Shown: one piece after another, positions 1-11,766 of the stretch
How positions within the stretch are numbered: position 1 is the stretch's first letter
Layout: the number at the start of each line of letters is the position of its first letter
DNA from: Rehmannia glutinosa
Taxonomy: Eukaryota; Streptophyta; Magnoliopsida; Lamiales; Orobanchaceae
Direction of reading: 5' to 3'
DNA: 64,000 nucleotides
NCBI GenBank assembly: GCA_016081115.2
Contig: CM071933.1
Coordinates: 56,372,660-56,436,659 of the forward strand
Position numbers and translations under genes: made by a program
The notes under the pieces: model-generated
Told to the model about the DNA's origin: nothing
The model's database searches: none
Seen by the model: only the letters and a program-made list of their open reading frames with translations

Positions 1-595
1 ATGAAGAAAGTCGAGTCGGACGAGAAGCCAGCTGTGTGACCAAGGCATCTCTAGACTGAGTCCAAGGAGCAAGTCAGCTGCGTGATCAAGACTTGCCTCT
101 AGACTGATAACCACTTTGTACTCGATCATTACTTAGTGGATTCCTCCGAAGTTGCGTAAGAGAGGAGTTGAAGAATTACCCAATCTTCGAACCTCTATAA
201 AATTTACTTGTGTCATTTACATTTCAAAGATATTTACATTCTTGCACACATATTTCATATCTGTGATAATTTGCTATCCAACAGATAAAATAACTAAGTG
301 CTAAAATCAAGTGTTAAAACAAAGTTAAATCAAATTCAAGGGTGTTAAGTCTTCCGCTGAAAATCTCATCACAGCCAAGTTAAGGTTTAGACTAAACAAC
401 TAAGTTATTCTATCCACATGACTCTATCGAAGTGCATTTGAGTGGCTAACTCTGTTGATTAACTAACTTAGTCTGTCCCTCAAGGACCTAGTTTGTGTAT
501 TAACTCGTAATATTTTAAAAGGACTAAAATCGAAAAGTTGGTAAGGTTTATTCAACCCCCCTTCTAAACCTTACTTACACCCCTTGGGACCTACA
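1..595 (+). repeat. 5' LTR of Copia-A, right-hand part only
   Basis: This segment aligns throughout with the last ~585 bases of the 3' LTR and ends CCTACA just before the primer site. Several differences between the two LTRs are 3-5 base indels around CAGCTG-like sites, for example near 40 and 80. The TATA box region lies upstream, outside the window. Confidence 0.9.
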
Positions 596-597
596 AG

Positions 598-615
598 TGG
601 TATCAGAGCGGTTGG
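598..615 (+). other. Primer binding site, initiator Met-tRNA
   Basis: TGGTATCAGAGC begins two bases after the LTR end. It is complementary to the 3' end of plant initiator Met-tRNA, the usual minus-strand primer of Ty1/copia elements. Confidence 0.93.
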
Positions 616-727
616 TTCATTGAGCCTTCCGCACTGGTTACTGAACTAGATCTCCAATCTTTCAAAGGAATTTTTTGTAACACTTGCTCTTTCAAAAGAT
701 ATATTTATTCAAAGCAAAGTTATTATC

Positions 728-2930
728 ATGGAAGCAAATTTAACACGCATTCCCATGTTCACTATTGAGGAATTTGATTTGGAGAATTCGTATACGCGGG
801 CTCATCTATATGCTTTACATGATGAAATGTGGATAGTGATAGAGGATGGGCCACTTCAAATATTGAAAGTAAACACAATGAAGAAGGAGAGCATTTTGCG
901 GTGAAGGAGAAGAAGGCTGGCCGAGGCAAGAACAACCTTAGTTGAGAAACCAAGGATCGAGTGGACAAACGAGGACATAAAAAGATATAACTTGGACAAT
1001 GTAGCCAAGGACATACTTTACAAAACCTTGACAAAGCAATGTTCAACAAAGTCAAATCTTGCCAAACCGCAAAACAAATGCAGGATAAATTAACTTTAAT
1101 TTGTGAAGGATCTCGAGCAAATTAAAGAAAACAAACTGTCTGTTCTTTGTAATGAAAATTTGAAAATTTTAAAATGCTTGTAGGTCAAACTTGGATCATT
1201 TGGATGCTAGATACATTTGAAATCACAAATGAGCTATCAACACTTGGGAAAGAATATACACAGAAGGAAATGTGTATGAAGATCCTGAGAAGCCTCCCAA
1301 CTGAATGGGAAATGAAGGTCATGGCTCTAAGACATTCAATGAACCTCACAACAACATCCAATCATGAGCTATTCTCAGACCTCAAAGCCTATGAGTTTGA
1401 GCTAAGAAGAAAAGATCAAGAGGAGACAGTTGTACCCAAAACAGCTGCACTTATAGTCAAGGATGGAAAAAGAGCTGAAGTGAAGGAAGTCATAGACCAG
1501 GAGGAGATTGCCCTGATGGTTAAAAGATTCAACAAGTTCTTCAACAAGAACTGTAAGAGAAACAAGGGTGAATCCTCCAGGAGACATTCAGCTCCCTCCA
1601 AGTCAAGGGAAGATAGGCCACCCAAGAGAACTGAGCATCAAAAGGTTGACTATCAGAGAGCTGATAGCCCAAGAACGGAAAGAGCTGATCAAAGAGCGAG
1701 AACCGTGTTGAACTGCAGACAACCAGACACTTTGCTATTGGATCGCCCATATCCGTGAGTCAATAAATACAGGAATGAAGAAGAAATAAGGGTCTTCAGA
1801 GAAAGAAGACAGGAAAAGAAAAAGGCTATGTTGGCTGCTGAGACTGCTGAGACAGCTAAGTCGAAAGAAGCAGCAGACTCAGAGAGTAGTGAAGTTGACT
1901 ACTCAAGTGATTCTGAAGAAGAAGAAATGATCTGTCTAATGGCTAAAGAACAAGATCAACCAGACCAAGAAGATGAGGTACATTCTAACTCATCTCACTC
2001 AGATTCTAGTGATAGTGATTGTGACACACAAACTTCATCACCCACTGATCTTTATGATTCATTAAGAAAAATGATGAAAGACTTTGATCACATTAAATCC
2101 TCACACACACTATTAAACGAGGAAAACAGTCAGCTCAAAAGCCAAAACTCATAGCTGACTAAAGAACTGAGTACTCTTAGTCACATAACTGATGAGAACA
2201 AAGAGCTGAAGGCTGATAATGTTAAACTAATAGCAGAGATAGATGCTATAGAAAAGAGGGAAAATGATATTAAAAATATGATTGCATCATTCACAAAGGC
2301 ACCTAAATCATTGGGTTACCTTATTATGAGCCAAAAAGAATGTGGAGATAAGACAGGCATATGATTCAATTCCTTTGTGCACAGTCAAGCTCCCAGAGTA
2401 ATTATGGAAAAAGGATCTTCAAGCAATGAATCATCTCAAAAATCTAAAACACCAAATATTGCACCCACACTCACTCCAAAGCACAATCTCAAACAAACTG
2501 GCCTTGGATATAAAGGAAAAGGAAAACAGCCAGTTGAGTATGCTGAGAGGACATCTGAGAAGAAATCGAGCAGAGTTCCTCATCAAACTCCAAATAGGAA
2601 GTAATTTGTGAAGAATAAACAGAGCTACCAAAAAACCCAGAAGTTTTATCAAAGAAACACATTTGATGGGAATAGAAGAAACTACCCAAGCCAAGTGATT
2701 GGAATAATGTGACATAGCAAAGCAAAGACCTATGGAATACAAGCCTAAATGGCAAAGACCTAGAACTCAAAGAAAGGTTATTCCAAAGACAAAAGAGCTA
2801 TCATCAAAGACACATATGCACCCAGGCACTACACTTAAATATCACAACTACCCAAAGAAGGCAATTGCTAAAACAAAACACACAGGCATACAGACAAAAG
2901 AGACGGTTGTATGAACCTAAAGCCCCAAGC
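728..2930 (+). pseudogene. gag: Copia-A gag remnant (UBN2-type capsid, degraded CCHC knuckle)
   Basis: This is the capsid/nucleocapsid gene of the element. The start is the ATG at 728 (MEANLTRIPMFTIEEFD), which is conserved in the sibling at 48319. A readable stretch at 1174-1758 shows the typical UBN2 segment ITNELSTLGKEYT followed by MCMKILRSLP and a Lys/Arg-rich tail. The CCHC knuckle falls near 1700-1750 but is out of frame, with only NCRQP recognisable. Downstream, 1828-2154 encodes a Ser/Asp/Glu-rich stretch leading into a heptad-like segment, and 2377-2914 a Lys-rich linker to protease. At least four frame changes and stops interrupt it, so no functional Gag can be made. The family is clear; exact borders are not. 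Confidence 0.82.
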
Positions 2931-3063
2931 AATTTGCGAAATGAGTTATGATTCTGGCGAGATAGATGGCAACATCTTAGAGTCAAGTCATTTGGCTATA
3001 GGTTGGTTGGATCATCTTACAAAGCACTAACCCCTCGGGACCTGGACAAGCATGGGTACCTAA

Positions 3064-3300
3064 AAACTAATTTCCTTGATTGCGGGTTCAAGGAACAGTG
3101 AGTGCCAAGGAACCTGGTACATGGATTGTGGCTGTTCCCGGACACATGAAAGGAAACAAGAAAAATCTGTCAAAATTCAAGGAGATTAGAGGTGCAAAAG
3201 TCATATTTGGAGGAAATGAAGCTCGGGGAAATAAGAGTCACTTGATTCATCAAGAAAAATGGATTAGAAATCACGGATGTTGCATATGTTGAAGGCCTCA
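3064..3300 (+). pseudogene. Copia-A aspartic protease remnant
   Basis: This is the pepsin-like protease that would cleave the Gag-Pol polyprotein. Around 3118-3145 the frame reads WYMDCGCSR, where copia proteases have the catalytic D-S-G triad, so this copy carries Cys for Ser at the second position. The sibling at 50700 keeps DSG. The continuation (GNKKNLSKFKEIRGAKVIFGG) is the usual post-catalytic segment and leads into the pre-integrase domain. Stops and frame changes flank it. Confidence 0.72.
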
Positions 3301-4713
3301 ACTTCAACTGTTAAGCATCACCAACTCTGTGACAAGGGCTATAATGTTGGATTCAATATGGGAGTGTGCCAAATTAAAGATCTTGAATCAAATGAAATAG
3401 TCTTTGCAAGGATCCGACATAAGAATATGTATGTGGTAGGCGGTCTCTTGCCACACCAAGCACTTGTCGTTAGTAAAGAGTACATCCGAATCAAGTTGGT
3501 ACATGGCACAAGAAGTCGAGTCATCGAATTTCAAGAAAATCAACAAGCTTGCAAGGAGTCATCTTGTGGAAGGATTGCCGATTTCGATCTACAAGAAGGA
3601 AAGTGTTTGTGATGCATGCCATATGGGAAAGCAGATCAAATCATCATTCAAAGAGAAGTCTAGTCCATCTTCAACAAGAATATTACATCTCTTTGCATAT
3701 GGATTTATTTGGTCTGTTGAACCCGGCCCAAAGATAAGTGGAAAAAATACACCTCAGTGGTGGTGGATGATTATTCAAGATATACATGGACAATCTTTAT
3801 GTGCAAAAAGAAGGAAATGTTGCAGAAGTTACCTCAGTTGATGAAAAGAGTTCAAAATGAAAAGAGCCAAACCATTATAAAGATAAGGTCTGATAGAGGA
3901 ACTGAGTTTGTAAATGGGATAATAACTCAGTATTGTGTTGAAATTGGTATTACTCATGAATTATCTGCAGCAAGAACTCCATAGCAGAATGGAGTAGCTG
4001 AAAGAAGGAACAGAACTCTCAAGGAAGCTGCAAGGACCATGTTAGCTAAAGCTGGACTGCCTAAAAGATTTTGGGCTGAAGCCATAAACACTGCATGCTA
4101 TACTCAAAATAGATGCATGATTAATAGACAGCTGACAAAGACTCCCTATGAAATCTGGACAGGGAGAAAGCCAAATGTTGGATATTTTAGAATATTTGGA
4201 TGTAAATGCTTCATCCATAACAATGGCAAGGACAATCTAAAGGCTTTTGATGCTAAAGCTGATGAAGGTATCTTTTTGGGATACTCGGCTAAAAGTAAAG
4301 CCTATAGAGTATTGAACAAGAGGACTATGGTCACAGAAGAGTCTATTCATGTGATTTTTGATGAACCTAATGTTAACGGAGAAGATATTGAAGAGTTAGC
4401 TGATAAGCTAAATCAGCCAACTATGCAGAAGAGTCCTTATGTTGAAGCTGAAGAAAGAGTTGTCAACCAAGATGAAGATGAGATAGCTAAATATCAAAGG
4501 CAGCTGGAAAATCCGCAGCTGAATGATGATGAAAGAGCTGCTCAAGACAACACAGCTGCGAGACAGCTGAACCCAGTTGATTTGCTTCAACCTGATGTGA
4601 GATGGCTGAGAGACCATCCACCAGAACTAGTCATTGGAGATGTGAGAGATGGTGTGAGAACCAGATCGAGCTCAAAGAAGAAGCAATGTTCACTTGTTTT
4701 ATTTCCCAAATAG
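3290..4713 (+). pseudogene. Copia-A integrase remnant (H2C2 zinc finger plus DDE core)
   Basis: Integrase inserts the cDNA into chromosomal DNA. The pre-integrase segment at 3277-3450 (QLCDKGYNVGFNMGVCQIKD) leads to a zinc-finger remnant ending CDACHMGKQIKSSF at ~3608-3650. The DDE core then shows VVDDYSRYTW (~3757), IRSDRGTEFVNG (~3886) and ERRNRTLKEAARTML (~4002). One in-frame TAG at 3982-3984 lies between the second D and the catalytic E, at a codon that is normally Gln. From 4039 the frame stays open for 224 codons through the C-terminal region ending FDEPN. The zinc-finger region changes frame several times. Confidence 0.85.
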
Positions 4714-5396
4714 AGCCAAAAGATGTGTCCCAGGTATTGGATGACACACATTGGATTCAAGCCATGCAAGAAGAGCTGAATCAGTTTGAGAGAAACAAGG
4801 TATGGGAATTAAAGCAGAGACCAACCCATCAAAATGTCATTGGCACAAAATGGGTGTTCAGAAACAAGATGAATGAGGAAGGTTCTGTTGTAAGGAACAA
4901 AGCAAGATTGATAACCAAAGGGTATTGCCAAGAAGAGGGTATAGATTTTGATGAAACATTTGCTCCTGTTGCAAGACTAGAAGCAATAAGGATGTTTCTT
5001 GCCTATCTTGCACACAAAAACTTCATTGTATATCAAATGGATGTGAAAAGTGCATTTCTAAATGGATTGTTGGAAGAAGAAGTGTATGTTGAGAAACCTC
5101 CAGCTTTTGAGCAGAAGACCATTGGAGATAAGGTGTACAAGCTCAAGAAAGCTCTATATAGATTGAAACAAGCACCTAGAGCATGGTATGACACATTGTC
5201 TCAATTTCTAACCGACAATGGATTCACCAAAGGCAAAGTAGACGAGAACACTCTTGAGAATTCAAGATGGAGAGAGTATCTGCTTGTTCAAATATATATG
5301 GATGACATCATTTTTGGATCCACAAACAAAGAGTTGTGTGATAAGTTCTCAAACCTCATGCAAGGTAAATTTGAAATGAGCATGATGGGAGAGTGA
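4602..5396 (+). pseudogene. Copia-A reverse transcriptase (RVT_2 type)
   Basis: This RNA- and DNA-dependent polymerase is open for about 264 codons. It contains ALDDTHW-type entry residues, VIGTKWVFRNKMNEEG, FAPVARLEAIR, YQMDVKSAFLNG, LKQAPRAWYD and the catalytic IYMDDIIFGST, all in the order expected for Ty1/copia RT. The frame ends at TGA inside the GELTFFLG-type motif (5391-5400), where a single base appears to be missing from a Leu CTG codon. The sibling copy has the same lesion at 52971. Just before YMDD, around 5240-5275, the order of residues is also disturbed. It is the best preserved part of this element. Confidence 0.9.
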
Positions 5397-6210
5397 CATT
5401 TTCTTAGGACTCCAAGTTAAGCAGTGAAGGATGGAACCTTCATAAGTAAAACAAAGTACACGAGAGATTTAATGAAGAAATTTGGTATGGAAGAGAAGTC
5501 TTCGTGAAAATACCAATGAATACATCATCAAGATGGATATGGATAAAGATGGTAAAGTGTAGATCAAACAAGATACTGAGCACTTATTGGATCACTTGCT
5601 CTGTCCCCTAGCAATGACAAGCATGCCGGACATCACATTTGCGAGTAAGTGTATGAGCAAGATTTCAATCTGCACCAAAAGGAGAGCCATATGATGCGAC
5701 TAAGAGAATCTAAGATATTTGAAGGGATACCAAGAAGTTGGCTTATGGTATCCAAAGGAAGGTGGATTCAAGCTTATTGGTTACTCGGACTCGACTATCT
5801 TTGGATGTAGAGTTGACAGGAAGAGTACTTCGGTACATGTCAAATGCTTTGAAACAGATTGGTTTCTGGTTTAGCAAGAAGCAAAACTCGTAGCCACATC
5901 CACACGTACTTAAGCGAGTACATAGTGCTGGGAAGCTGTTGTGCCCAAGTTTTATGGATGAGACAACAGCTGAGAGACTATGAAATTAAAGAAAAAGAGA
6001 TTCCAATTATGTGTGATAACACAAGTGCTATTGCAATCACTCAGAATCCTTTGTTGCATTCAAGAACAAAGCACATTGATGTCAGATATCATTTTATAAG
6101 AGATCATGTTGAAAAGAAAGACATCATTCTGGAATATATCTCAACTGATAAACAGTTAGCTGACATATTCACCAAACCCTTATGTGAATCAAGATTTGAA
6201 GAGCCTTAAG
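5397..6210 (+). pseudogene. Copia-A RNase H remnant
   Basis: RNase H removes the RNA strand during reverse transcription. The first half (5397-5930) is split over frames but shows the YSDSD..G, VDRKSTS and FWFSKKQ-type motifs. The second half is open from 5859: CAQVLWMRQQLRDYE, CDNTSAIAI with the conserved Asp-Asn, RTKHIDVRYHFIRDHVEKK and QLADIFTKPL, the usual C-terminus. Many of the breaks replace a CTG or CAG with CG, for example near 5785-5795, 5829 and 5915-5925. Confidence 0.85.
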
Positions 6211-6799
6211 CATGAGCTAGGGTTAATTGAGCTGATTTGACACTCAGAAGACTCAATAAGAAGAGATGGAATGTGAAAAGATGAAAATAGAACAAATCTC
6301 ATGAATCAGCCAAGTGAATCAACCGTATCGGATAGTCAGCTGTATCGAGTTAGCTGACAGTTGAGTCATTATACGAAAGGAGAGAAGAAAAGTTGAGTTG
6401 CTTGTGGAGTAAGCTGAGTCATTTATGAGCTAAGTGATAAAAACGCAGTCATTTTTAATGAGCGAGAATGTTTTTAAGGATGACGTCAGTGTAATAATGA
6501 CGGGAATGCAGTCAAAAAAGTCGCACAAAAGTTTTATGATTGGATATAAATCTTTTGCCGTATTAAATGCGAGCAATTAAATGCAGTGTAACGTGCTAAA
6601 TCTGAGCCGTTGATCTCGATCAAAATTCAAAAACCAAAAACACGTCCTTTCATAACCCATATATACTCTTTCTCTAAGTTTTCTCTCTCACACTTAAAAC
6701 TGTTCATCTTCAAACTTTCGAAAGCAAGTCATTTTTCTCGAAAACTCTACAAGTTCTCAAGAAAGTTCATCAAGATTTAATCGGTAGAAACTTCTAAAA
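6211..6799 (+). other. Spacer between pol and the extra ORF
   Basis: There is no open frame here. The sequence has repeated AGCTGA/TGAGTC-type words, then a pyrimidine-rich stretch (6650-6720) leading to the extra ORF start at 6800. The equivalent spacer is conserved at 53800-54345 in the sibling. It could carry a splice acceptor or internal leader for the extra ORF, but this cannot be settled from sequence alone. Confidence 0.5.
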
Positions 6800-9700
6800 A
6801 TGGCACCAAAGACTGATTTCGTCAAGTTATTGAAGCAAATCCACTCTGGTTCGACTGTGGATTTCGAAGGAATGATAAAGCAGGGTTCCGATGAAACCCT
6901 AGTGAAGAAGATAGTCGATATGCTAGAAAAGGCCGGTCTAAAACCTTTTCTTACGTTGGAGTACTCGCACACCTACCTGGAAGAGGTGGCGCAGTTCTAT
7001 GTGAATGTCGAGGTGCAGGACGAAGGTATCAAGTCCTCCGTCCACCGCAAGGACATCATGATCAATGCTAAGGACCTTGCAGAGCACTACTTATTACCGT
7101 CCGAGGGTATGCCGGAAATATACGAACCTGATGTGGACTTGGGCTCTTTGCATGGAAAAAAGTAGCCAAACCGAGTGTCTTTGCGAAGGTGGTCTACACG
7201 GTGACAAGAAATTCTTTGGCGACTACCATAAGGCGATGGATGTCGTCTCCAAATGTGTGGACATAAAGTTTGGTAGCTTTAACTTGACTATCAAAGACTA
7301 AGCCGACCGTCATGGTTGCGATCATGCAAGGGAAAAAAAGTCAACCTGGCCGAAGTTCGTGAGTTAGGTAAAGCAGACTGCCGCGCGAGAATGTTGTGAA
7401 TAAATCTTTCAAAGAAGATGGATCCTTTGGAGGATCACTTGGCTATGGCCTAGTTATTGGGCATTTAATGGAATTGAAGGGCATTCCCTTCAACATGGAA
7501 AGCCATTCCATGTAAACAAGAAGATGTTCGGGCTAACCTTTGGGATCCTAGACAAGAGCCCATGCGAAGAGGGCGGACACAAGTGAGGGGAATCGGTGAC
7601 CGGGAAAATAGCCGTTGCCTCGCCTCCCAAGAAAAAAAGCGCCCCTGCCAGTGCGAAGAAGAAAATTGCCCCGCAAAGAATGAAGAATGACGCACTTTTC
7701 GCCCTACATGCCGAATCACCCGCCCGAGCGATTTGTCTCCCGCCCACGTAGTCGAGGCGGAAAAGGAAGCCCAAATATCTTCTCCGACCATCGAAAGAAG
7801 AGGATGCCAAGCCAAGAAAGGCTCCTCAATTCAAGAAAGATGCTCGGCCCGCTGTCAAGAACACGAAGAAGAGGAATCCGAACGAGAAATTCCTCTGGTA
7901 AGGACAAAAAGAAGAAAGAGAATCTTCAAGCTTTGAGCTTGAGAAGACGATTGAATCACGCAACTCGGTGGAAAAAGTTTCGAGAGGCTGCTTTGGTGAG
8001 AAGAAAGTGCGATCTCGAGAAGTTGTTAATGAAACGACCCAAGTCTCCACGAGGCAATTAGAAGACCAGCTATGAACGAGCAGTGAGGAGGAAGAAGAAA
8101 CGGAGACAAGAATCCCTTATTTGAAAGGGTTGTGTCTCCACCCGCCTTGAATCTTCTTTGAAGGTGAAGAGCATCGAGTATGCTACCTTCCATTCCCAAA
8201 AAGTAAGGACAAGAACAAGATGGCGATGATGATGTCATCATGTATTCTCTAATATACCCGGACATCCGGTAGCAGTCTCACGCGAATGGAGGCGTGGAAC
8301 CGAGTCACTCGGGGTGAAATTTGAACACCCCGAGTTCCATGAAGAAGAGGAGGAATTGATCGAATTCCTTCGCATCACCAAGGTGATTCAGGCCCTTGAT
8401 GAAGAAAATTGCTTGAATATCTTACAAATCTTCAAGGAGAATGAACAAGCCAAAGCGGTGAAGAAGTGAAGCTCGTGAGAAGGCAAATATATGCCCACTC
8501 ACTGGAACTCTGGAGCACACTCATCCTCACATCGATGCACAATCGCCAAGTGATGAAGACATGAATCCCATTCTTTGCGAAGGAGAAGTTGGATATACGC
8601 AGCAAGCCATGCAGAATCGGTGATGCCGCAGCGATTGATGGAAGGACCGGAGAGTCCTCAAAATCTCTCCGGAGATAGACCCTTTGGGAGTAGTGTAGCA
8701 CATTGCCACGCGATTATAGCTGCAACTACATCCCCAGTTCACTCCGAAAATGGGTCTAAGGGACTTGGCGATGAAACTGGGAACTTGGGCACCCAAGTTG
8801 AGCCAACCCCTATTGAAGGTGTTTTACCCGCCCCCCGGCTGAGCACTCAATGGAAGCCGGGAGTTTGGAGCAGAGTGACCCCACCATCGACCACTTGGTG
8901 CGCGCGGTGAGGGGAAACTCACTCCACCGCGGCAAGGTCGGAGGATCTTTGCAGATGACTCCACTATGAAGGAAGGAAGCGATGTGGAAAAAGAAAAAGA
9001 AAAAGAACAACAAAGCAAGTTGACACGTGGCTTCGGCTGGTTTGAGGTCCGAGTGAAGTGACAATTGCTTTGCAGTCGAGGACGCTCTTTATTTGCGATC
9101 GAGGCACATGATGGAACCGCCCAGGAGTTAACACTGCATCGAAAGTGCAATCCAAGGAGTTGAGACTCTGTGGATGTCATCTGCTGAAGACCCTAAGACA
9201 GCTCCGACTATCGAAAGGAATGTACAAGGCCTCACTACAGTTGAGACTGCTGGAGGTATTGAAGGCCCTAGGGAGGTTGAGACTTCCCTGGGTAAAACTC
9301 AAGAAGATAAGAACATCCCTCATGTCATTATTGCTGAATCAGAAGAGGAAATTAGTGCTCTTCATGATTCCTAGGACAATCCCGACACAACATTCCTGGG
9401 ATCTGAAGACAAAGATGAGTCCACCCCTGCTGCACAGGACTCAGCTGAGGATGTTCTTCCACGGGCGAGTAAGCCAGACATCAAAGCTGCTCGTCAAACT
9501 TTTAACTTCGATGCTGAACCAAACCCTCAGGCTTCATCATCTTCCGATGACGCTGATGATGCAGCTGAGGACAAGGAAATTCATTTAGCAGAATCTACTG
9601 AGGCCGACGAAGCTGTTAAGACAGTTGAGGCTCAGTCAGCTGGCCAATCCACTCAACAAGGCCCAGCTGAGACCGAGTCACCTGCGCAGGCTCCTAAAGC

Positions 9701-11450
9701 TGCAGCTGAATCAACTCAACCAGGATCATCTAAGGAACAAACAACTGTTCAATCGATCCCATATGTGTGATGATGCATTCGAAGAAACATTCCCTTTCTC
9801 AATTGAGTTGCCCGACCTTAAAGAAGAGACAGCTCAAGAGCAGCGACGTTTCAACATCCGAGTAGATCCAATAATTCCCACCGACTCCATTGTTCCAGCA
9901 AACTTTGATTTTGATGCCGCATGGCCGCCAGCTGAATCCGAAGTGACAGCTGAAATCCGTGAAGTCTTCAAGAAAATCTGTGGAGAGATTGAGAAGATCG
10001 AATGGCACCAGGCCTCACTCGATATGCGACTGGTCAATAGAGATGCCACCCTCACAGCAGACTTACGAGGGATTGTGGTACGGATTAGGGAATGGTGTCA
10101 GCAGCAGAGTACAATACGATACGAGCAAGTCCGATATTTCAAGGCATTGTACAACAAGATGCTAGTTTGGAGTGCTGACAATGCTGATATGAAGAATTAG
10201 ATGCAGGCCAATATTGACAGAATGCATGCCTCTCACACAACTGAAATGGAGCTACTGTGTGAATTTCATCGAAAAGAAATTCTGCGTGTTGAGGAGAATA
10301 TGAATACTAAGTTCAGCCTTCTCATGGTTGAAATGAAGCTAGTGGCAGCTGAATCGAAAGCCACTCGCTCAGAATTTCGCACAGCACATGCCGCAGCAGA
10401 CTCCAAGCAGAACTCCACTCTCAGCCGACTAGATTTCATGCTCGCTGGGATGTTTCCAAGTGTTCCTCTCTCTTTTGATGATGCCAAAAAGGGGGAAGAG
10501 GAATACCTGAGGAAGCTAAAGGTAGAGACAGCTATTGTGAAGAAGAAGGAGAAGGAGCAGACAACTGTTGAAAAGAAGAATGAGAAGGGAAAAGCTGTTG
10601 AGGGGAAAAGGTCAAAAGATGTGACCTTAATGCTTGCTGAAACCCCTCAGCAAGGTCATGTCACAGCATCAATAATCAGCAAACTTCCAGTGACTCTGCC
10701 GCTCCAACACTCTGCTGTACCTATGTCTAAGAAGGAAAAATTGTGCGGTGACTCGGCAAACTTCCGGTGACTCTTCCGGTGACTTTGCCGCTCCAACACT
10801 CTGCTGTACCTATGAAGGAGGTTGAAAGAAAGACGGATGCCCGTGTACTAGAAGTCTTGAAAGCTTATGGTGGCATTCCGATAGGAAAGGATCTGAGATG
10901 CCATTCCGGATGACGGAGACGAGCCAAGATCGGATAAAGAATTTAAAACACTTGAATCGAAGGTTATTTCAAACACATGTCCATAGCCCAATCCTCGGGA
11001 CTTGTACCGGGAGAAAGGTCTGAAGTCGTGCGAAGAAGGCGACAAGCGAAGAGACTACCGTGACCATTCAGTTGGTAAGAAGAAGACTCGAAGACAATAT
11101 ACGCCCGAGGAGAAGGAAAAAGTGGTGGAGGAAGAGGTTTTCAACCTAGACCTCTACCCAAAAATATTGAATATGTAGATCTAGGCAAGAAGGGAAGGAT
11201 CTACTGGGCTGGATATGATGAAGTAGCTAATCGGGAAGTGTCTAGGAAGAATGCTGAATATGTGAAGAGAATTGAAGAAGAAAACAAATGGCAAGATCAG
11301 TTGTGGCAAGAAAGGCAAGAAAGAAAAAGAAAAGATGAAGCTGTGAAGAGAGCTTATGAAAAGAAGAAAGCAGCTGAAGAAGAAAAGAAGAGAAAAAGAG
11401 CTGATGATGACAGAGCTGAAGAGGAAAGAAGGAGGCAGCGAAGGCGATGA
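6800..11450 (+). pseudogene. Copia-A extra (env-like) ORF downstream of pol
   Basis: This is a long additional gene after RNase H, as in Sirevirus-type elements, where it is called env-like; its function is unknown. The start ATG at 6800 (MAPKTDFVKLLKQIHSGS) is conserved at 54346 in the sibling. The N-terminal block runs to YEPDVD and is followed by a badly frameshifted, Lys/Glu/Pro-rich middle (7165-9600). A readable block at 9763-10770 (PFSIELPDLKEE, FDFDAAWPP, then a long helical stretch) is interrupted by one TAG at 10198. A Lys/Glu/Arg-rich coiled-coil C-terminus (11238-11450) ends RRRQRRR. I see no clear signal peptide or membrane segment. The env label rests on position only. Confidence 0.7.
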
Positions 11451-11766
11451 AGTGTTGATGTCAACCCCTTCATGTATCTTACTTTTGTAAATACATATGT
11501 GTGTAAGTCATCTGTACATTCAATAAAGCATTGTTGTATTTTCTCTATATTGTTGTATCTTAGCATAGATATGTGTAGTTTGCTAGATATGAGTATGCTC
11601 TGATACACCTTGTAAACAGTTGTGTAAAGAACAAGAATGATATGATAAATAAAATGATGTATTCAACACATACATTCTTTGTTTCTGCATTGTCTGTATG
11701 TATCTGTGCGATGTTTACATCTTATTTAATTTTGTTAAGTTTTGGCATCATCAAAAAGGGGGAAAT
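11451..11766 (+). other. Copia-A 3' untranslated region with polypurine tract
   Basis: This is non-coding sequence after the extra ORF. The tract AAAAAGGGGGAAA at 11753-11765, preceded by GGCATCATC, lies directly against the LTR start and would prime plus-strand DNA synthesis. This CATCAAAAAGGGGG context is typical of Sireviruses. Confidence 0.85.

Noticed and set aside
762..1055. Antisense frame over the gag N-terminus
   Set aside because: It is a shadow of the gag remnant, which has a conserved start and sibling on the other strand.
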